53,889 nucleotides of DNA from an uncultured Bacillaceae bacterium (GTDB lineage: Bacteria > Bacillota > Bacilli > Bacillales > Amphibacillaceae): NCBI GenBank assembly GCA_937925695.1, contig CALAMD010000111.1, forward strand, positions 1-53,889, in the 5' to 3' direction. Every line of letters starts with the position of its first letter. Positions within the stretch are counted from its first letter, which is position 1. The notes under the pieces are model-generated. The model saw nothing but the letters and a program-made list of their open reading frames with translations, did no database searches and was not told the origin of the DNA. Of this stretch, positions 1 to 8,835 are shown piece by piece. The translations under genes and the position numbers were made by a program.

Positions 1-65
1 TGTTTTAAGTCGTTTAGATAAATTCATTGTAATCACCAATTGTATGTTTTTAGTATGAAAGAAGA

Positions 66-92
66 AAAGCTTTCTGTTATTCAGAAAGCTTT
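66..92 (-). terminator. Intrinsic terminator after cccA
   Basis: A perfect 11-bp inverted repeat (66-76 and 82-92) with a 5-base loop lies just past the stop codon of the cytochrome gene. On the minus strand it is followed by a T-rich run, as expected for an intrinsic terminator. Confidence 0.75.
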
Positions 93-115
93 CTTTGTTA
101 TAAAGATTTAGATAA

Positions 116-460
116 TTACTCTAACCCTGACAGCCATTCAGCAATAACTTCGGCCTGTTCATTATTAACTAATCCACCAGGCATTCCGTTATCAGTTCCA
201 TGAATAATAATGTCTGTTATTTCCTCTTGGCTAAATTTGCTACCTACTTCTGTTAAGGCTGGTGCGCCTAAACCGGATAAATCATCTCCATGACAATGGG
301 CACATTGATTTTTATAAATAGCTTCTGCATCTAGCTCAACAACTTCTGCTGGATTTTCTTGTGCCTGTCGATGATTTACACCAACATAAGAAATTACGAT
401 GATAGCAACAATACCAATTACAGCCATAATCCCATAAGGTATAACTGGGTTTCTACTCAT
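116..460 (-). CDS. cccA: Membrane-anchored cytochrome c550
   Basis: Small c-type cytochrome of the membrane electron-transport chain, 114 aa. One membrane helix at about residues 9-28 anchors it. A short linker leads to a single haem domain with a CAHCH motif (Cys53, Cys56, His57), and Met93 in GMPGG is the likely sixth ligand. The ATG is preceded by AGGAGG at good spacing. cccA sits beside the sigA operon in B. subtilis, so position and domain layout agree. The uncleaved-helix type is CccA-like rather than the lipoprotein CccB type, since no lipobox Cys is present. It implies a respiratory chain, probably passing electrons to a terminal oxidase. Confidence 0.88.
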   Translation of the reverse strand: MSRNPVIPYGIMAVIGIVAIIVISYVGVNHRQAQENPAEVVELDAEAIYKNQCAHCHGDDLSGLGAPALTEVGSKFSQEEITDIIIHGTDNGMPGGLVNNEQAEVIAEWLSGLE

Positions 461-614
461 TGTGCTTCCTCCTTATGTATTCCCTGTCATTATATTGGAC
501 TATATTAGAATAGATAGAACAATTTACCCTATCTCGTTCTAAATGAGTCAATAAATATATTATTTATTTTCATTTATCTTTTATATTACTTGAAAATTCA
601 TTTAGTTTAAAGCA

Positions 615-1169
615 TTAAGTCGCAAAATAACGGGATATTAAGTAAATGATCATAAAAACTATGGAAATGATGCTAACTATTGTTAAATATTTTAGTTTTT
701 TTCGACTACTCACATATAGCCAACCAATAAAATTAATTAATAAAATAGTATTAATTAACCATGGATAAGCTGTAAAATAGAGACCTAATTGGATTGAAAA
801 GATTAAATATATCAACAACAATGAAATTAGTCTTACATGATACCAATAATTTGTATTTTTCCTCATCAACCAAAATAGGCCTGTTGAAAATAAACATATC
901 ATAGCTAACAAACCAAGTTCCCATAATGCAAGCATATCGAATACATAAACCATTAGAAAACTAAGGAACACCATTATTAAAACCAAACTAGAACAAACTA
1001 ATTCAGCCAAGGTTATTGGATAAGATTTAAATTGTTCTATTCCTTCATTATTACCTTCCCCTTGTGTATATAGAGCTAGCAAATAATCACAATATACATC
1101 CGGTAATAGTTTGTTCTCTTTCCAAAAATGGATTTCTTTGATAATTGTCTGTCTTCGATCATCTAACAT
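615..1169 (-). CDS. Uncharacterised polytopic membrane protein
   Basis: I do not recognise a function. From the ATG at 1169 (SD GGAGTG, 8-base spacing) the protein is about 184 aa. A GTG at 1199 in frame is possible but has only a weak SD and lies 14 bases from the rpoD terminator hairpin. The N-terminal ~45 residues are soluble and charged, with a KEIHFWKENKLLP segment followed by a hydrophobic YCDYLLALYTQGE segment. About five hydrophobic helices follow, separated by very short loops, ending in a short charged tail. The rpoD terminator upstream suggests separate transcription. The soluble head recalls small DUF2157-like N-termini, but this is only an impression. Confidence 0.7.
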   Translation of the reverse strand: MLDDRRQTIIKEIHFWKENKLLPDVYCDYLLALYTQGEGNNEGIEQFKSYPITLAELVCSSLVLIMVFLSFLMVYVFDMLALWELGLLAMICLFSTGLFWLMRKNTNYWYHVRLISLLLIYLIFSIQLGLYFTAYPWLINTILLINFIGWLYVSSRKKLKYLTIVSIISIVFMIIYLISRYFAT

Positions 1170-1212
1170 GGGATTTTCACTCCATGACACCGCATTCACT
1201 TTCCCAAAATAA

Positions 1213-1258
1213 TATCAAAGTCATTGAACAACTTTTATCGTGTTCAATGACTTTGATA
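1213..1258 (-). terminator. Strong terminator of the dnaG-rpoD operon
   Basis: A perfect 18-bp inverted repeat (1213-1230 and 1241-1258) with a 10-base loop begins 7 bases past the rpoD stop codon. Minus-strand sequence after the stem is TTATTTT. It is one of the strongest hairpins in the window. Confidence 0.9.
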
Positions 1259-1264
1259 GAAAAC

Positions 1265-2389
1265 TTACTCGAGAAAATCTTTTAGTTGCTTACTTCTACT
1301 TGGATGTCTCAATTTACGTAATGCTTTTGCTTCAATTTGACGAATTCTTTCTCTTGTTACACCAAAGACTTTGCCTACTTCTTCTAAAGTCCTTGTACGT
1401 CCATCGTCTAAACCAAAGCGCAAACGTAATACATTCTCTTCTCTGTCTGTAAGTGTATCTAATACATCTTCAAGTTGTTCTTTCAGTAATTCATATGCAG
1501 CATGATCTGATGGTGAAACAGCTTCTTGGTCCTCGATAAAGTCTCCTAAATGAGAATCATCTTCTTCACCAATCGGTGTTTCTAATGAAACTGGCTCTTG
1601 CGCAATTTTTAGAATTTCGCGAACTTTGTCTGGAGTTAAATCCATCTCTTTTCCAATTTCTTCAGGGGTTGGTTCGCGACCTAAATCCTGTAATAATTGT
1701 CGTTGTACTCTGATGAGTTTATTAATGGTTTCAACCATATGAACAGGAATTCTGATTGTTCTTGCTTGGTCTGCAATAGCCCGAGTAATGGCTTGACGAA
1801 TCCACCATGTTGCATACGTACTAAACTTAAAACCTTTTGTATGATCAAACTTTTCGACAGCTTTAATTAAACCCATATTTCCTTCTTGAATAAGGTCTAA
1901 AAACAACATGCCTCTGCCCACATAACGTTTGGCTATACTTACGACTAAACGTAAATTTGCCTCTGCCAAGGCTCGTGCAGCGTCTTTTTCACCATTTTTG
2001 ATTCTTTTGGCAAGTTCTACTTCTTCTTCAGCTGTTAATAAATCAACTCGACCGATTTCTTTTAAGTACATCCGGACGGGATCATTTATTTTAACACCTA
2101 ATGGAACACCTAATTCTCTTGTTACATCATCAGCATCAGCTTCTAAATCCAAGTCTTCATCATCATCGTCGTCGGATTCGCCGATTATATCAATCCCTTG
2201 TTCTTCTAGGTACTCATAAAACTCATCAATTTGATCAGATTCGATCTCAAAATTGGATAAGCGATTAGCTATTTCTTCAAATGCTAAAAATCCATGTTTT
2301 TTACCTTGTTCTGCTAACTCTTCTTTTACTTCCTCTAAGGTATAATGATCATCATGATCCAATTCTTGTGAGGGCTTTTGTTCAGCCAT
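1265..2389 (-). CDS. rpoD: Primary sigma factor sigma-A (RpoD)
   Basis: Housekeeping sigma factor that directs RNA polymerase core to -35/-10 promoters. The start chosen is the ATG at 2389 (MAEQKPSQ), preceded by GGAGGGG. An in-frame ATG at 2425 overlaps the dnaG stop as ATGA but has no comparable SD. The product is 374 aa, the usual length for Firmicute SigA. Seen in order: region 1.1, an Asp/Glu-rich spacer, region 1.2 (DPVRMYLKEIG), region 2 with the core-binding DLIQEGNMGLIKAVEKF and melting segment TYATWWIRQAI, region 3, and region 4 with the HTH ending in VTRERIRQIEAKALRKLRHP. It follows dnaG closely, forming the classic macromolecular-synthesis operon. Confidence 0.98.
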   Translation of the reverse strand: MAEQKPSQELDHDDHYTLEEVKEELAEQGKKHGFLAFEEIANRLSNFEIESDQIDEFYEYLEEQGIDIIGESDDDDDEDLDLEADADDVTRELGVPLGVKINDPVRMYLKEIGRVDLLTAEEEVELAKRIKNGEKDAARALAEANLRLVVSIAKRYVGRGMLFLDLIQEGNMGLIKAVEKFDHTKGFKFSTYATWWIRQAITRAIADQARTIRIPVHMVETINKLIRVQRQLLQDLGREPTPEEIGKEMDLTPDKVREILKIAQEPVSLETPIGEEDDSHLGDFIEDQEAVSPSDHAAYELLKEQLEDVLDTLTDREENVLRLRFGLDDGRTRTLEEVGKVFGVTRERIRQIEAKALRKLRHPSRSKQLKDFLE

Positions 2390-2421
2390 GAGTTCCCCTC
2401 CTTCCAAACTATATAAATTGT

Positions 2422-4236
2422 TCATTTGCTTTTTAATTGTTTTTCTATTTCTATAATTTGCATGGCAATTTGGGCTGCCTTCAAATGATCATTTTGTTTT
2501 TCAGCTAACTTTTGCTCTTGTTGATATTTTTTAATTAATGCCATCTCTTGTGATTGGGATTGAATTATATCTATATAATCGTTAATTTCTTGATCACTTA
2601 AATCATCTTGGATTGGTAACATCGCGATTTCTAATACTAATTGCCTAATGTTTTCATCAGCCAACCGTTCAACAAACATGCTTACATTTGGAGTATCTTC
2701 ATCTTCATAAAAAGCATATAGATGCGTTGCAATAATTTTATGCTCTTCTACTTGAAAGGATGCTTTAATTTCCTTCTGTACCCTAACAGTAATAGCCTTA
2801 TCTTGCAACATATATGCAATTAATTGTCTTTCGGCATTTTGATATGCCGGCAATAATTTGTGATTGACTCTATAGGTTGACTTTGTATTGTTCTTAGTAT
2901 ATCTGTTCTCTCTTCTCTTATCCTGACGATTATTACTGTTTTTGCGTATTTGTTGAACATCTTCTAGCAAAGTTGTAATTGACAAGTTATATTCTTCACT
3001 TAAATGTCTAAGGTAATATTCCCTTTCTACAGAGCTTTCAAGCCTGGAAATTTCTCTTAATACGGCCTGAATGTATTGAATTAAGTCATTTTCAAGACTT
3101 AAGTTATAATTTTTCTTTAAATATTGCATCATAAAGGAAATATAAGTATCACTTGTTTGTATCACTTTTTGCCTAAATGATTGAGGTCCGTATTTTTGAA
3201 TATATCCATCAGGATCAAGTCCATCTGTTAACTGGGCTATTTTCACCTGACATCCATGCTGTTGTAGCAAATTAGCTGCTTTGTAGCTAGCTTCTATCCC
3301 AGCATGGTCTCCGTCATAACAAATGATTACGGTATCGACATATCTTTTTAATAATTTTGCTTGAAAATCTGTAAGGGCTGTGCCTAAAGTGGCAACAACA
3401 TTTTTAATACCAGCTTGATACGCTGCGATAACATCCATTTGTCCTTCAAAAAGAATAACAGACTTTTCTTTACGAATCTCTCGTTTGGCTAAATCAAAGT
3501 TAAACAAAAGTCGGTTTTTCTTAAACAAATCACTTTCAGAACTATTTAAATATTTGGGTTCCTGTTGATTGATCGCTCTTGCCCCAAATGCAATTACCTT
3601 TCCTAAATGATTACGAATTGGAAAAATAACTCTACCTGCAAATGGGTCAGTGATTCGCTGATCAGCATGTTGTCTTAATATGCCTGATTGAATCAAAAAT
3701 GGACGTTGAATGCCTTTTTCTTCTAAAAATTGTACGGTAAAATCTGTCATAAAAGGAGCATATCCGAGATGAAATACTTCTATACTCTTATCATCAATCC
3801 CTCTTTCCTTTAAATATCGATAAGCCTCTTGTCCTTCTTTTGTATATCGTAAAATATGATGATACAGTTTAGCCAACCAATCATAAGCAGCTAATAAGTC
3901 AAGTTGCTTTTTTGACATTGATGAACGCTCGTTTGTGAATTGGGGTAATTCAATGCCACTACGATCGGCTAACATTTTTACTGCATCAGAAAAAGACATG
4001 CCTTCCAATTCCATTAAAAAGGTAAAAATATTTCCACCTTTTTTACAACCAAAACAATAAAATATTTGTTTATCTTGTGTTACTGAAAATGAAGGTGTCT
4101 TTTCACCATGAAAAGGACATAAGCCGAAAAAATTTCTGCCTTGTTTTTTTAGTTGTACATATTCACCAATCACTTCAACAATATCATTTGCCTTTCGGAC
4201 CTGGTCTACCACGTCCTCAGGTATTTGTTTGTTCAT
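2422..4236 (-). CDS. dnaG: DNA primase
   Basis: Makes RNA primers for replication together with the DnaB-type helicase. The ATG at 4236 gives MNKQIPEDVV, which lines up with other Bacillus primases; upstream in-frame ATG, GTG and TTG codons (4242-4248) would only add four residues. About 604 aa. The N-terminal CHC2 zinc domain shows CPFHGEKTPSF followed by FYCFGC. The TOPRIM catalytic core shows FEGQMDVIAA (EGxxD) and the metal-binding DGDHAG (DxD). The C-terminal ~150 residues form the helicase-binding domain, preceded by a basic, Asn/Arg-rich linker. It is the first gene of the dnaG-rpoD operon here, because yqxD is not present upstream. Confidence 0.97.
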   Translation of the reverse strand: MNKQIPEDVVDQVRKANDIVEVIGEYVQLKKQGRNFFGLCPFHGEKTPSFSVTQDKQIFYCFGCKKGGNIFTFLMELEGMSFSDAVKMLADRSGIELPQFTNERSSMSKKQLDLLAAYDWLAKLYHHILRYTKEGQEAYRYLKERGIDDKSIEVFHLGYAPFMTDFTVQFLEEKGIQRPFLIQSGILRQHADQRITDPFAGRVIFPIRNHLGKVIAFGARAINQQEPKYLNSSESDLFKKNRLLFNFDLAKREIRKEKSVILFEGQMDVIAAYQAGIKNVVATLGTALTDFQAKLLKRYVDTVIICYDGDHAGIEASYKAANLLQQHGCQVKIAQLTDGLDPDGYIQKYGPQSFRQKVIQTSDTYISFMMQYLKKNYNLSLENDLIQYIQAVLREISRLESSVEREYYLRHLSEEYNLSITTLLEDVQQIRKNSNNRQDKRRENRYTKNNTKSTYRVNHKLLPAYQNAERQLIAYMLQDKAITVRVQKEIKASFQVEEHKIIATHLYAFYEDEDTPNVSMFVERLADENIRQLVLEIAMLPIQDDLSDQEINDYIDIIQSQSQEMALIKKYQQEQKLAEKQNDHLKAAQIAMQIIEIEKQLKSK

Positions 4237-4266
4237 AGCCATCACCAAGTTCCGTCTATATTACTA

Positions 4267-4296
4267 ATTCTAGATGACAATAAAAATAACCTTCAA
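4267..4296 (-). promoter_or_regulatory. Candidate sigma-A promoter of dnaG-rpoD
   Basis: On the minus strand TTGAAG (4296-4291), an 18-base spacer and TAGAAT (4272-4267) form a reasonable sigma-A promoter. The predicted start is near 4260, about 25 bases before the dnaG ATG. Inferred from sequence match only. Confidence 0.5.
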
Positions 4297-4402
4297 AATT
4301 CGACATTTTTTTTGTGAAAAAATCGGTCAATTCTCTAGAGGGATCATTCAATAGAAGATGGCCTATAGAATGTTTGTTGAATTAGGATCTCGTCTAACGA
4401 TA

Positions 4403-4432
4403 TTATTCTTGATTGTTGCGATAGATTCCTTC
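4403..4432 (-). promoter_or_regulatory. Candidate sigma-H promoter of dnaG-rpoD
   Basis: The minus strand reads GAAGGAATC at 4432-4424 and CAAGAATAA at 4411-4403, leaving 18 bases between AGGA and GAAT. This fits the sigma-H pattern RnAGGAwww-N11-12-RnnGAATww with small deviations. The B. subtilis sigA operon is known to carry a sigma-H promoter ahead of dnaG, so location and sequence agree. Confidence 0.5.
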
Positions 4433-4635
4433 AAAAATAATTAAAAAGATTGGTTACTTCTGTCAATTAATAGTGTTTTCACGAAATATAATTATAATAG
4501 ATTACTAGAATAAATGCCAGCAAATTACATCATAATCCAATCGTATTAAATGTGAACATATTGTTACAACGTGGGGAACCTTTCTATTTGAATGAGGTTT
4601 TATAACCTTAATTTTCCATATCGTTTACACAATGA

Positions 4636-4660
4636 GAGGAGCGGCTATGCGTCGCTCCTC
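4636..4660 (-). terminator. Possible hairpin after ppsR
   Basis: An 8-bp GC-rich stem (4636-4643 with 4653-4660) overlaps the ppsR stop codon. The run after it is not strongly T-rich, so termination is uncertain. Confidence 0.4.
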
Positions 4661-5471
4661 ATTTACTTTTTTGCACTATTTGTAAAATAATATTGGCTGT
4701 TTCCTCAACTGCTTTAGTAGAAACATCGATAACATGACATCCTATTCTTTCTACAATCCGGTTAAAATAGGCTAATTCCTGATGTATTCGTTCAATATTA
4801 GCATAGGTAGCATCATTACTCAGGCCTAATGCTTTCAATCTCTCCATCCGTATCCCAGTTAGTTTTTCAGGGCTGATACTTAAACCTATACATTTGCTCG
4901 AATCCACCTCAAACAGTTCAGAAGGCGGATCAACTTCCGGAATAATCGGAACGTTAGCTACTTTTAATCGTTTCATGGCTAAAAACTGTGATAATGGCGT
5001 TTTTGATGTTCTTGATACTCCTAATAAAATAATATCAGCTTTTTTAATTCCTCTCGTATCACGGCCATCATCATATTTGACAGCAAATTCTATTGCTTCA
5101 ACTCGCTGAAAATAGTCATCATCTAATATATGGACAAGTCCAGGCTCAAGTAATGGATGTTTGTTAAACATTTTTTCTAATGGTTCAATGACTGGTCCCA
5201 TGATATCGATTGTTAATATATTCATTTTAGCCGCTTGTTCGGTTAAATATGTTCTTAAAATTGGATCTACGATTGTAAAACCGATTAAACCTTGTTTTCC
5301 CTTCATCATCGCTAACGCTTGATCAATAGCCGTTTTATCATTGATATAAGGTATTCTTTTTAAAACGTAATTTTCATCTTTAAATTGACTTAACCCAGCC
5401 TTCATGACACGTTCTGCGGTTTCGCCAATAGAATCAGATAAAATGTAAATATGTGGTCGTGTCTTCTCCAC
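4659..5471 (-). CDS. ppsR: PPDK/PEP synthase regulatory protein (DUF299, YqfL)
   Basis: Bifunctional serine/threonine kinase and Pi-dependent phosphorylase family that regulates pyruvate,phosphate dikinase or PEP synthase. In B. subtilis the homologue YqfL modulates CcpN control of gluconeogenic genes. 270 aa, usual length. The nucleotide-binding loop GVSRTSKTP is at residues 151-159, and the conserved N-terminal YILSDSIGETAE segment is at 9-20. It starts with GTG, preceded by AAAGGGG at 8 bases. Usually ccpN lies directly upstream; here only 72 bases separate it from glyS, so ccpN is absent from the locus. Its role without CcpN, or with CcpN encoded elsewhere, is open. Confidence 0.9.
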   Translation of the reverse strand: MEKTRPHIYILSDSIGETAERVMKAGLSQFKDENYVLKRIPYINDKTAIDQALAMMKGKQGLIGFTIVDPILRTYLTEQAAKMNILTIDIMGPVIEPLEKMFNKHPLLEPGLVHILDDDYFQRVEAIEFAVKYDDGRDTRGIKKADIILLGVSRTSKTPLSQFLAMKRLKVANVPIIPEVDPPSELFEVDSSKCIGLSISPEKLTGIRMERLKALGLSNDATYANIERIHQELAYFNRIVERIGCHVIDVSTKAVEETANIILQIVQKSK

Positions 5472-5543
5472 TATAGCTACCCCTTTACTGAAACAAATTC
5501 AGTTTGTTTCATTTTCTTATCTGTTTTTAGCCAGCCAGAATCT

Positions 5544-7613
5544 TTAACTATGCTGTCTCCATTGTATCATTGATAAGTCCGCAAAGTCATGAATCATGCG
5601 AGCAATTAAATGAATTAAGGTTAACCGATTCATTTTAATTTGCTCATCATCAGCCATGACCATATTATTTTCAAAAAAGTCATGGATCACCTTTGTGAGT
5701 TCACTTAAACAAGCCATTGCATCCTCTGCTTGGTAATTGTTAATCGCTTGTTCATAGCGGCTAACGACTTGTTTATATGCTGTGTAAAGTGCTTCTTCCG
5801 ATTCAGTTTCAAATAAAGCCGGATTAATCTTCTGCTCATCAATATTCTGTTTCGCTAAATTTATTACCCGTACCAAGGCTTCTTGAGTATCCTTAAATTC
5901 TAAATCATTTCGTTTTGCCGATAACACTTCTGCTTTACTGATCACATAAGCAAAGTTACCGATATTATTTTTAAGCAAAGCGTCAATGACATCTTGTTCA
6001 ATATCCATTTCTCGTAAAAGGAAGCTTGCTCGTTGCTTAAAGAAATGAATGACTTCTTCTTTTACTTTTTCATCAGCTGTTTGTTTATAGGATCGAAGGG
6101 CAAGATCACATAAATCTTCAATTGTCATTGGCCATTTTTTGTCAGCTAAAATTCTTAACACACCAATAGCTTGTCTTCTTAAACTATATGGGTCTTGTGA
6201 ACCGGTTGGTGTTAACCCTATTGAAATCATACCGATAATCGTATCTATTTTATCGGCAATACTCAAAATCGCTCCATAAATAGATTGAGGAAGGTTACCT
6301 GCTGATTTGATTGGTAAGTAATGTTCTTTGATGGCTTGGGCCACTTCAAGTTCCTCGCCCATCAACAGCGCATACTTTTCCCCCATAATGCCTTGTAATT
6401 CAGGGAATTCATTAACCATATTAGACATTAAATCGAATTTACTAATTTCGGCAGCATAACCAACTTGTTCGATCATATCATCCCGTAGATTTAACATCGT
6501 AGCGATTTGTTGGGCATTCTGTTTGACTCGTTTTACTTTTTCACTGACCGTGCCTAATTTTTCATGAAACACAACTCTAGTAAGTTTTTCATTGTAAAAA
6601 CGAATTGATTGTTTTTGATCTTCTGCATAGAAAAACTCTGCATCAGCTAAACGTGCTCTAAGCACCTTTTCATTCCCTTTAATGACTTGCTCAATTGCTT
6701 CTGAATCACCATTACGCACACCAATAAAATACGGTAATAACGTCCCATCCTCTGCTTGAACAGGGAAATAACGTTGATGTTCTTGCATGGATGTAATCAA
6801 CACTTCAGCGGGTAACTGTAAATATTTTTCGGCAAAAGTTCCAAAAAAGACTGTCGGATATTCCACCAAATTCCGTACTTCTTGCAATAAGTTTTTTTCT
6901 ACGATGATCTGAAAGTTTTCCTTTTTCTCAAGTTCTTTAATTTGTTGAATAATTAGTTGTTCCCGCTTCGTTGCATTAGCAATCACAAAATGGTCTGCCA
7001 ACTTTTCTTCGTAAGTAAGCGGGTCCTTAATTGCAATTTCATTGCCTAAAAAACGGTGACCATAGGTTTTGTTACTTGTCTTGACATTGGCAATCGTAAA
7101 CGGAATAATTTGATCATTATATAAGGCTACCAACCAACGTATTGGTCGAGAAAAGGTTATTGATTCCGTACCCCAACGCATGCTTTCAGGGAAGTGAATG
7201 GATTCAATAATATTCTTAAATGATGGCAGTAAATCAATTGTTGGTTTACCTTCAATAAACTTCTCAACAAAGACATAATTAGTGCCATTTACTTCTTTTA
7301 CATAAATATCATCTGTTGTTTTATTTTGTCCTTTCGTAAAGCCAATGGCTGCTTTCGTCCAATTACCTTCTTCATCTTTAGCTATTTTTTCTGATGGTCC
7401 TCTTACTTCTTCGCGAATTGACTTTTGTTGATCAGCAATTTGATGAATGATAACCGCTAAACGGCGGGGAGTGGAAAAAGAAGAAATTGAATCGTAATCA
7501 ATTCGTAATTCTGCTAACCACTGTTTTGTTTTATCAACTAACTGTTTTTCAGCATCATCAATGAATCTAGCTGGTAACTCTTCAACACCGATTTCAAACA
7601 ATACATCGTTCAT
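5544..7613 (-). CDS. glyS: Glycyl-tRNA synthetase beta subunit
   Basis: Beta subunit of the bacterial alpha2-beta2 glycyl-tRNA synthetase, which recognises tRNA-Gly; the alpha subunit carries the active site. 689 aa, normal for the family. The N-terminus NDVLFEIGVEELPARFI is the family signature, and TPRRLAVII follows. The middle carries the HD-like domain (around the SADKIDTIIGMISIG stretch). The C-terminal ~120 residues form the DALR-type anticodon-binding helices. The ATG directly abuts the glyQ stop codon, so the two are translationally coupled and governed by the upstream T-box. Confidence 0.97.
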   Translation of the reverse strand: MNDVLFEIGVEELPARFIDDAEKQLVDKTKQWLAELRIDYDSISSFSTPRRLAVIIHQIADQQKSIREEVRGPSEKIAKDEEGNWTKAAIGFTKGQNKTTDDIYVKEVNGTNYVFVEKFIEGKPTIDLLPSFKNIIESIHFPESMRWGTESITFSRPIRWLVALYNDQIIPFTIANVKTSNKTYGHRFLGNEIAIKDPLTYEEKLADHFVIANATKREQLIIQQIKELEKKENFQIIVEKNLLQEVRNLVEYPTVFFGTFAEKYLQLPAEVLITSMQEHQRYFPVQAEDGTLLPYFIGVRNGDSEAIEQVIKGNEKVLRARLADAEFFYAEDQKQSIRFYNEKLTRVVFHEKLGTVSEKVKRVKQNAQQIATMLNLRDDMIEQVGYAAEISKFDLMSNMVNEFPELQGIMGEKYALLMGEELEVAQAIKEHYLPIKSAGNLPQSIYGAILSIADKIDTIIGMISIGLTPTGSQDPYSLRRQAIGVLRILADKKWPMTIEDLCDLALRSYKQTADEKVKEEVIHFFKQRASFLLREMDIEQDVIDALLKNNIGNFAYVISKAEVLSAKRNDLEFKDTQEALVRVINLAKQNIDEQKINPALFETESEEALYTAYKQVVSRYEQAINNYQAEDAMACLSELTKVIHDFFENNMVMADDEQIKMNRLTLIHLIARMIHDFADLSMIQWRQHS

Positions 7614-8492
7614 TTATTTAGCCTCCTGTTTTAACATCGGGAAACCTAGTTTTTCTCTTTCTTTGATATATGCTTTAGAAATATTTCGTGCTAAATTACG
7701 AACACGCGTAATATAACTCGTTCGCTCAGTCACTGAAATCACACCTTTAGCATCCAATAAATTAAACGTGTGAGAGCATTTTAACACATAATCGTAAGAT
7801 GGAAAGATTAATCCTTTTTCCATCGTATCTTTTGCTTCCTGCTCATATAAGTTAAATAGTTCAAAAAGTAATTCGGTATTAGAGTCTTCAAAAGCATATT
7901 TTGAATGTTCATATTCTGGTTGTAAAAATATATCTTCCACAGTTACACCAGGTGACCATTCTAATTCAAAAACATTTTCTTTATCTTGAATATAAGAAGC
8001 TAATCGTTCGATACCATAGGTTAGTTCAACGGCTACTGGATTTGCTTCCAAACCACCGATTTGTTGGAAATAAGTAAATTGGGTAATTTCCATACCATCA
8101 AGCCACACTTCCCAACCTAAGCCTGAAGCACCTAAAGTAGGGTTTTCCCAATTGTCTTCTACAAAGCGAATATCATGTTTGCGCGGATCAATACCCAAGG
8201 CTTGTAATGACTCTAGATAAAGATCTTGAATATTATCCGGTGATGGTTTCATAATCACTTGAAATTGATGGTGCTGATATAGACGGTTTGGATTTTCACC
8301 ATAACGGCCATCATCCGGTCTTCTCGATGGTTCAACGTAAGCAACATTCCATGGTTCCGGTCCTAGACACCGAAGCAAGGTCATTGGTGACATCGTTCCG
8401 GCTCCTTTTTCAACATCATAAGCCTGCATCAAATTACAATTATGATCGGCCCAATATTTTTGTAATGTCAAGATCATATCTTGAATATTCAT
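7614..8492 (-). CDS. glyQ: Glycyl-tRNA synthetase alpha subunit
   Basis: Catalytic class II subunit that activates glycine and charges tRNA-Gly in complex with GlyS. 292 aa, usual length. Family segments are visible: LQKYWADHNCNLMQAYD at the N-terminus, the motif-2-like EPSRRPDDGRYGENPNR, and the motif-3-like AYIKEREKLGFPML region near the end. The ATG is preceded by GGAGGT at 8 bases. First gene of glyQS, and the first coding sequence after the T-box leader and its terminator. Confidence 0.97.
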   Translation of the reverse strand: MNIQDMILTLQKYWADHNCNLMQAYDVEKGAGTMSPMTLLRCLGPEPWNVAYVEPSRRPDDGRYGENPNRLYQHHQFQVIMKPSPDNIQDLYLESLQALGIDPRKHDIRFVEDNWENPTLGASGLGWEVWLDGMEITQFTYFQQIGGLEANPVAVELTYGIERLASYIQDKENVFELEWSPGVTVEDIFLQPEYEHSKYAFEDSNTELLFELFNLYEQEAKDTMEKGLIFPSYDYVLKCSHTFNLLDAKGVISVTERTSYITRVRNLARNISKAYIKEREKLGFPMLKQEAK

Positions 8493-8581
8493 ACATACTA
8501 CCTCCTATAGCAACTTACGATTTATTTTGAACGACTGTTTATATTGTTGAACTTGTGATCATTATTTAGACAAAATAAAAA

Positions 8582-8800
8582 CCATCCCTACGTCAGTTAG
8601 ACATAGGGACGGAGATATATTCCGCGGTTCCACCCTACTTGCTCGATTAATCGAGCCCCTTTATTAAAAGCAACTTGCTCCAGAGCGCCAATACTTATCG
8701 AACTATCATCCAGCTTCCACCATCCTGGATTCGCTTGCATAGTAGATAGATAAGTACTTCTCCTTCATGGCAAATGATTATGCATTAGTCATTATATTTA
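8582..8800 (-). promoter_or_regulatory. T-box riboswitch of glyQS, GGC specifier
   Basis: The minus strand carries AGGGTGGAACCGCGG (from 8636 down to 8622), the T-box sequence that pairs with the uncharged tRNA 3' end. It is followed by a 13-bp terminator stem (8582-8594 with 8600-8612, two G-U pairs) and TTTTTATTTT. In stem I an AGTA loop-E motif and the helix CTTATC/GATAAG frame an internal loop that presents GGC at 8689-8687, a glycine codon. Uncharged tRNA-Gly is therefore expected to turn on glyQS. The specifier assignment is by hand folding. Confidence 0.92.
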
Positions 8801-8806
8801 TGTAAG

Positions 8807-8835
8807 ATCATACTGATTAATCATATGTTTGTCAA
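8807..8835 (-). promoter_or_regulatory. Sigma-A promoter of glyQS
   Basis: TTGACA (8835-8830), a 17-base spacer and TATGAT (8812-8807) on the minus strand form a near-consensus promoter. The -35 overlaps the recO stop codon. It places the transcript start near 8800, at the 5' end of the T-box leader. Confidence 0.85.

Larger units (their letters stand above)
4237..4658. other. Noncoding gap upstream of dnaG
   Basis: About 420 bases between dnaG and ppsR hold no ORF with an SD. In B. subtilis yqxD (P23) occupies this place; I see no remnant of it. The segment carries two candidate promoters facing dnaG, described separately, and a short hairpin after ppsR. A TTGACA also occurs on the minus strand at 4466-4461, but no convincing -10 follows. 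Confidence 0.6.

Noticed and set aside
2389..2425. Upstream rpoD start overlapping the dnaG stop (ATGA)
   Set aside because: The internal ATG at 2389 has a strong GGAGGGG at proper spacing and gives the standard SigA N-terminus.
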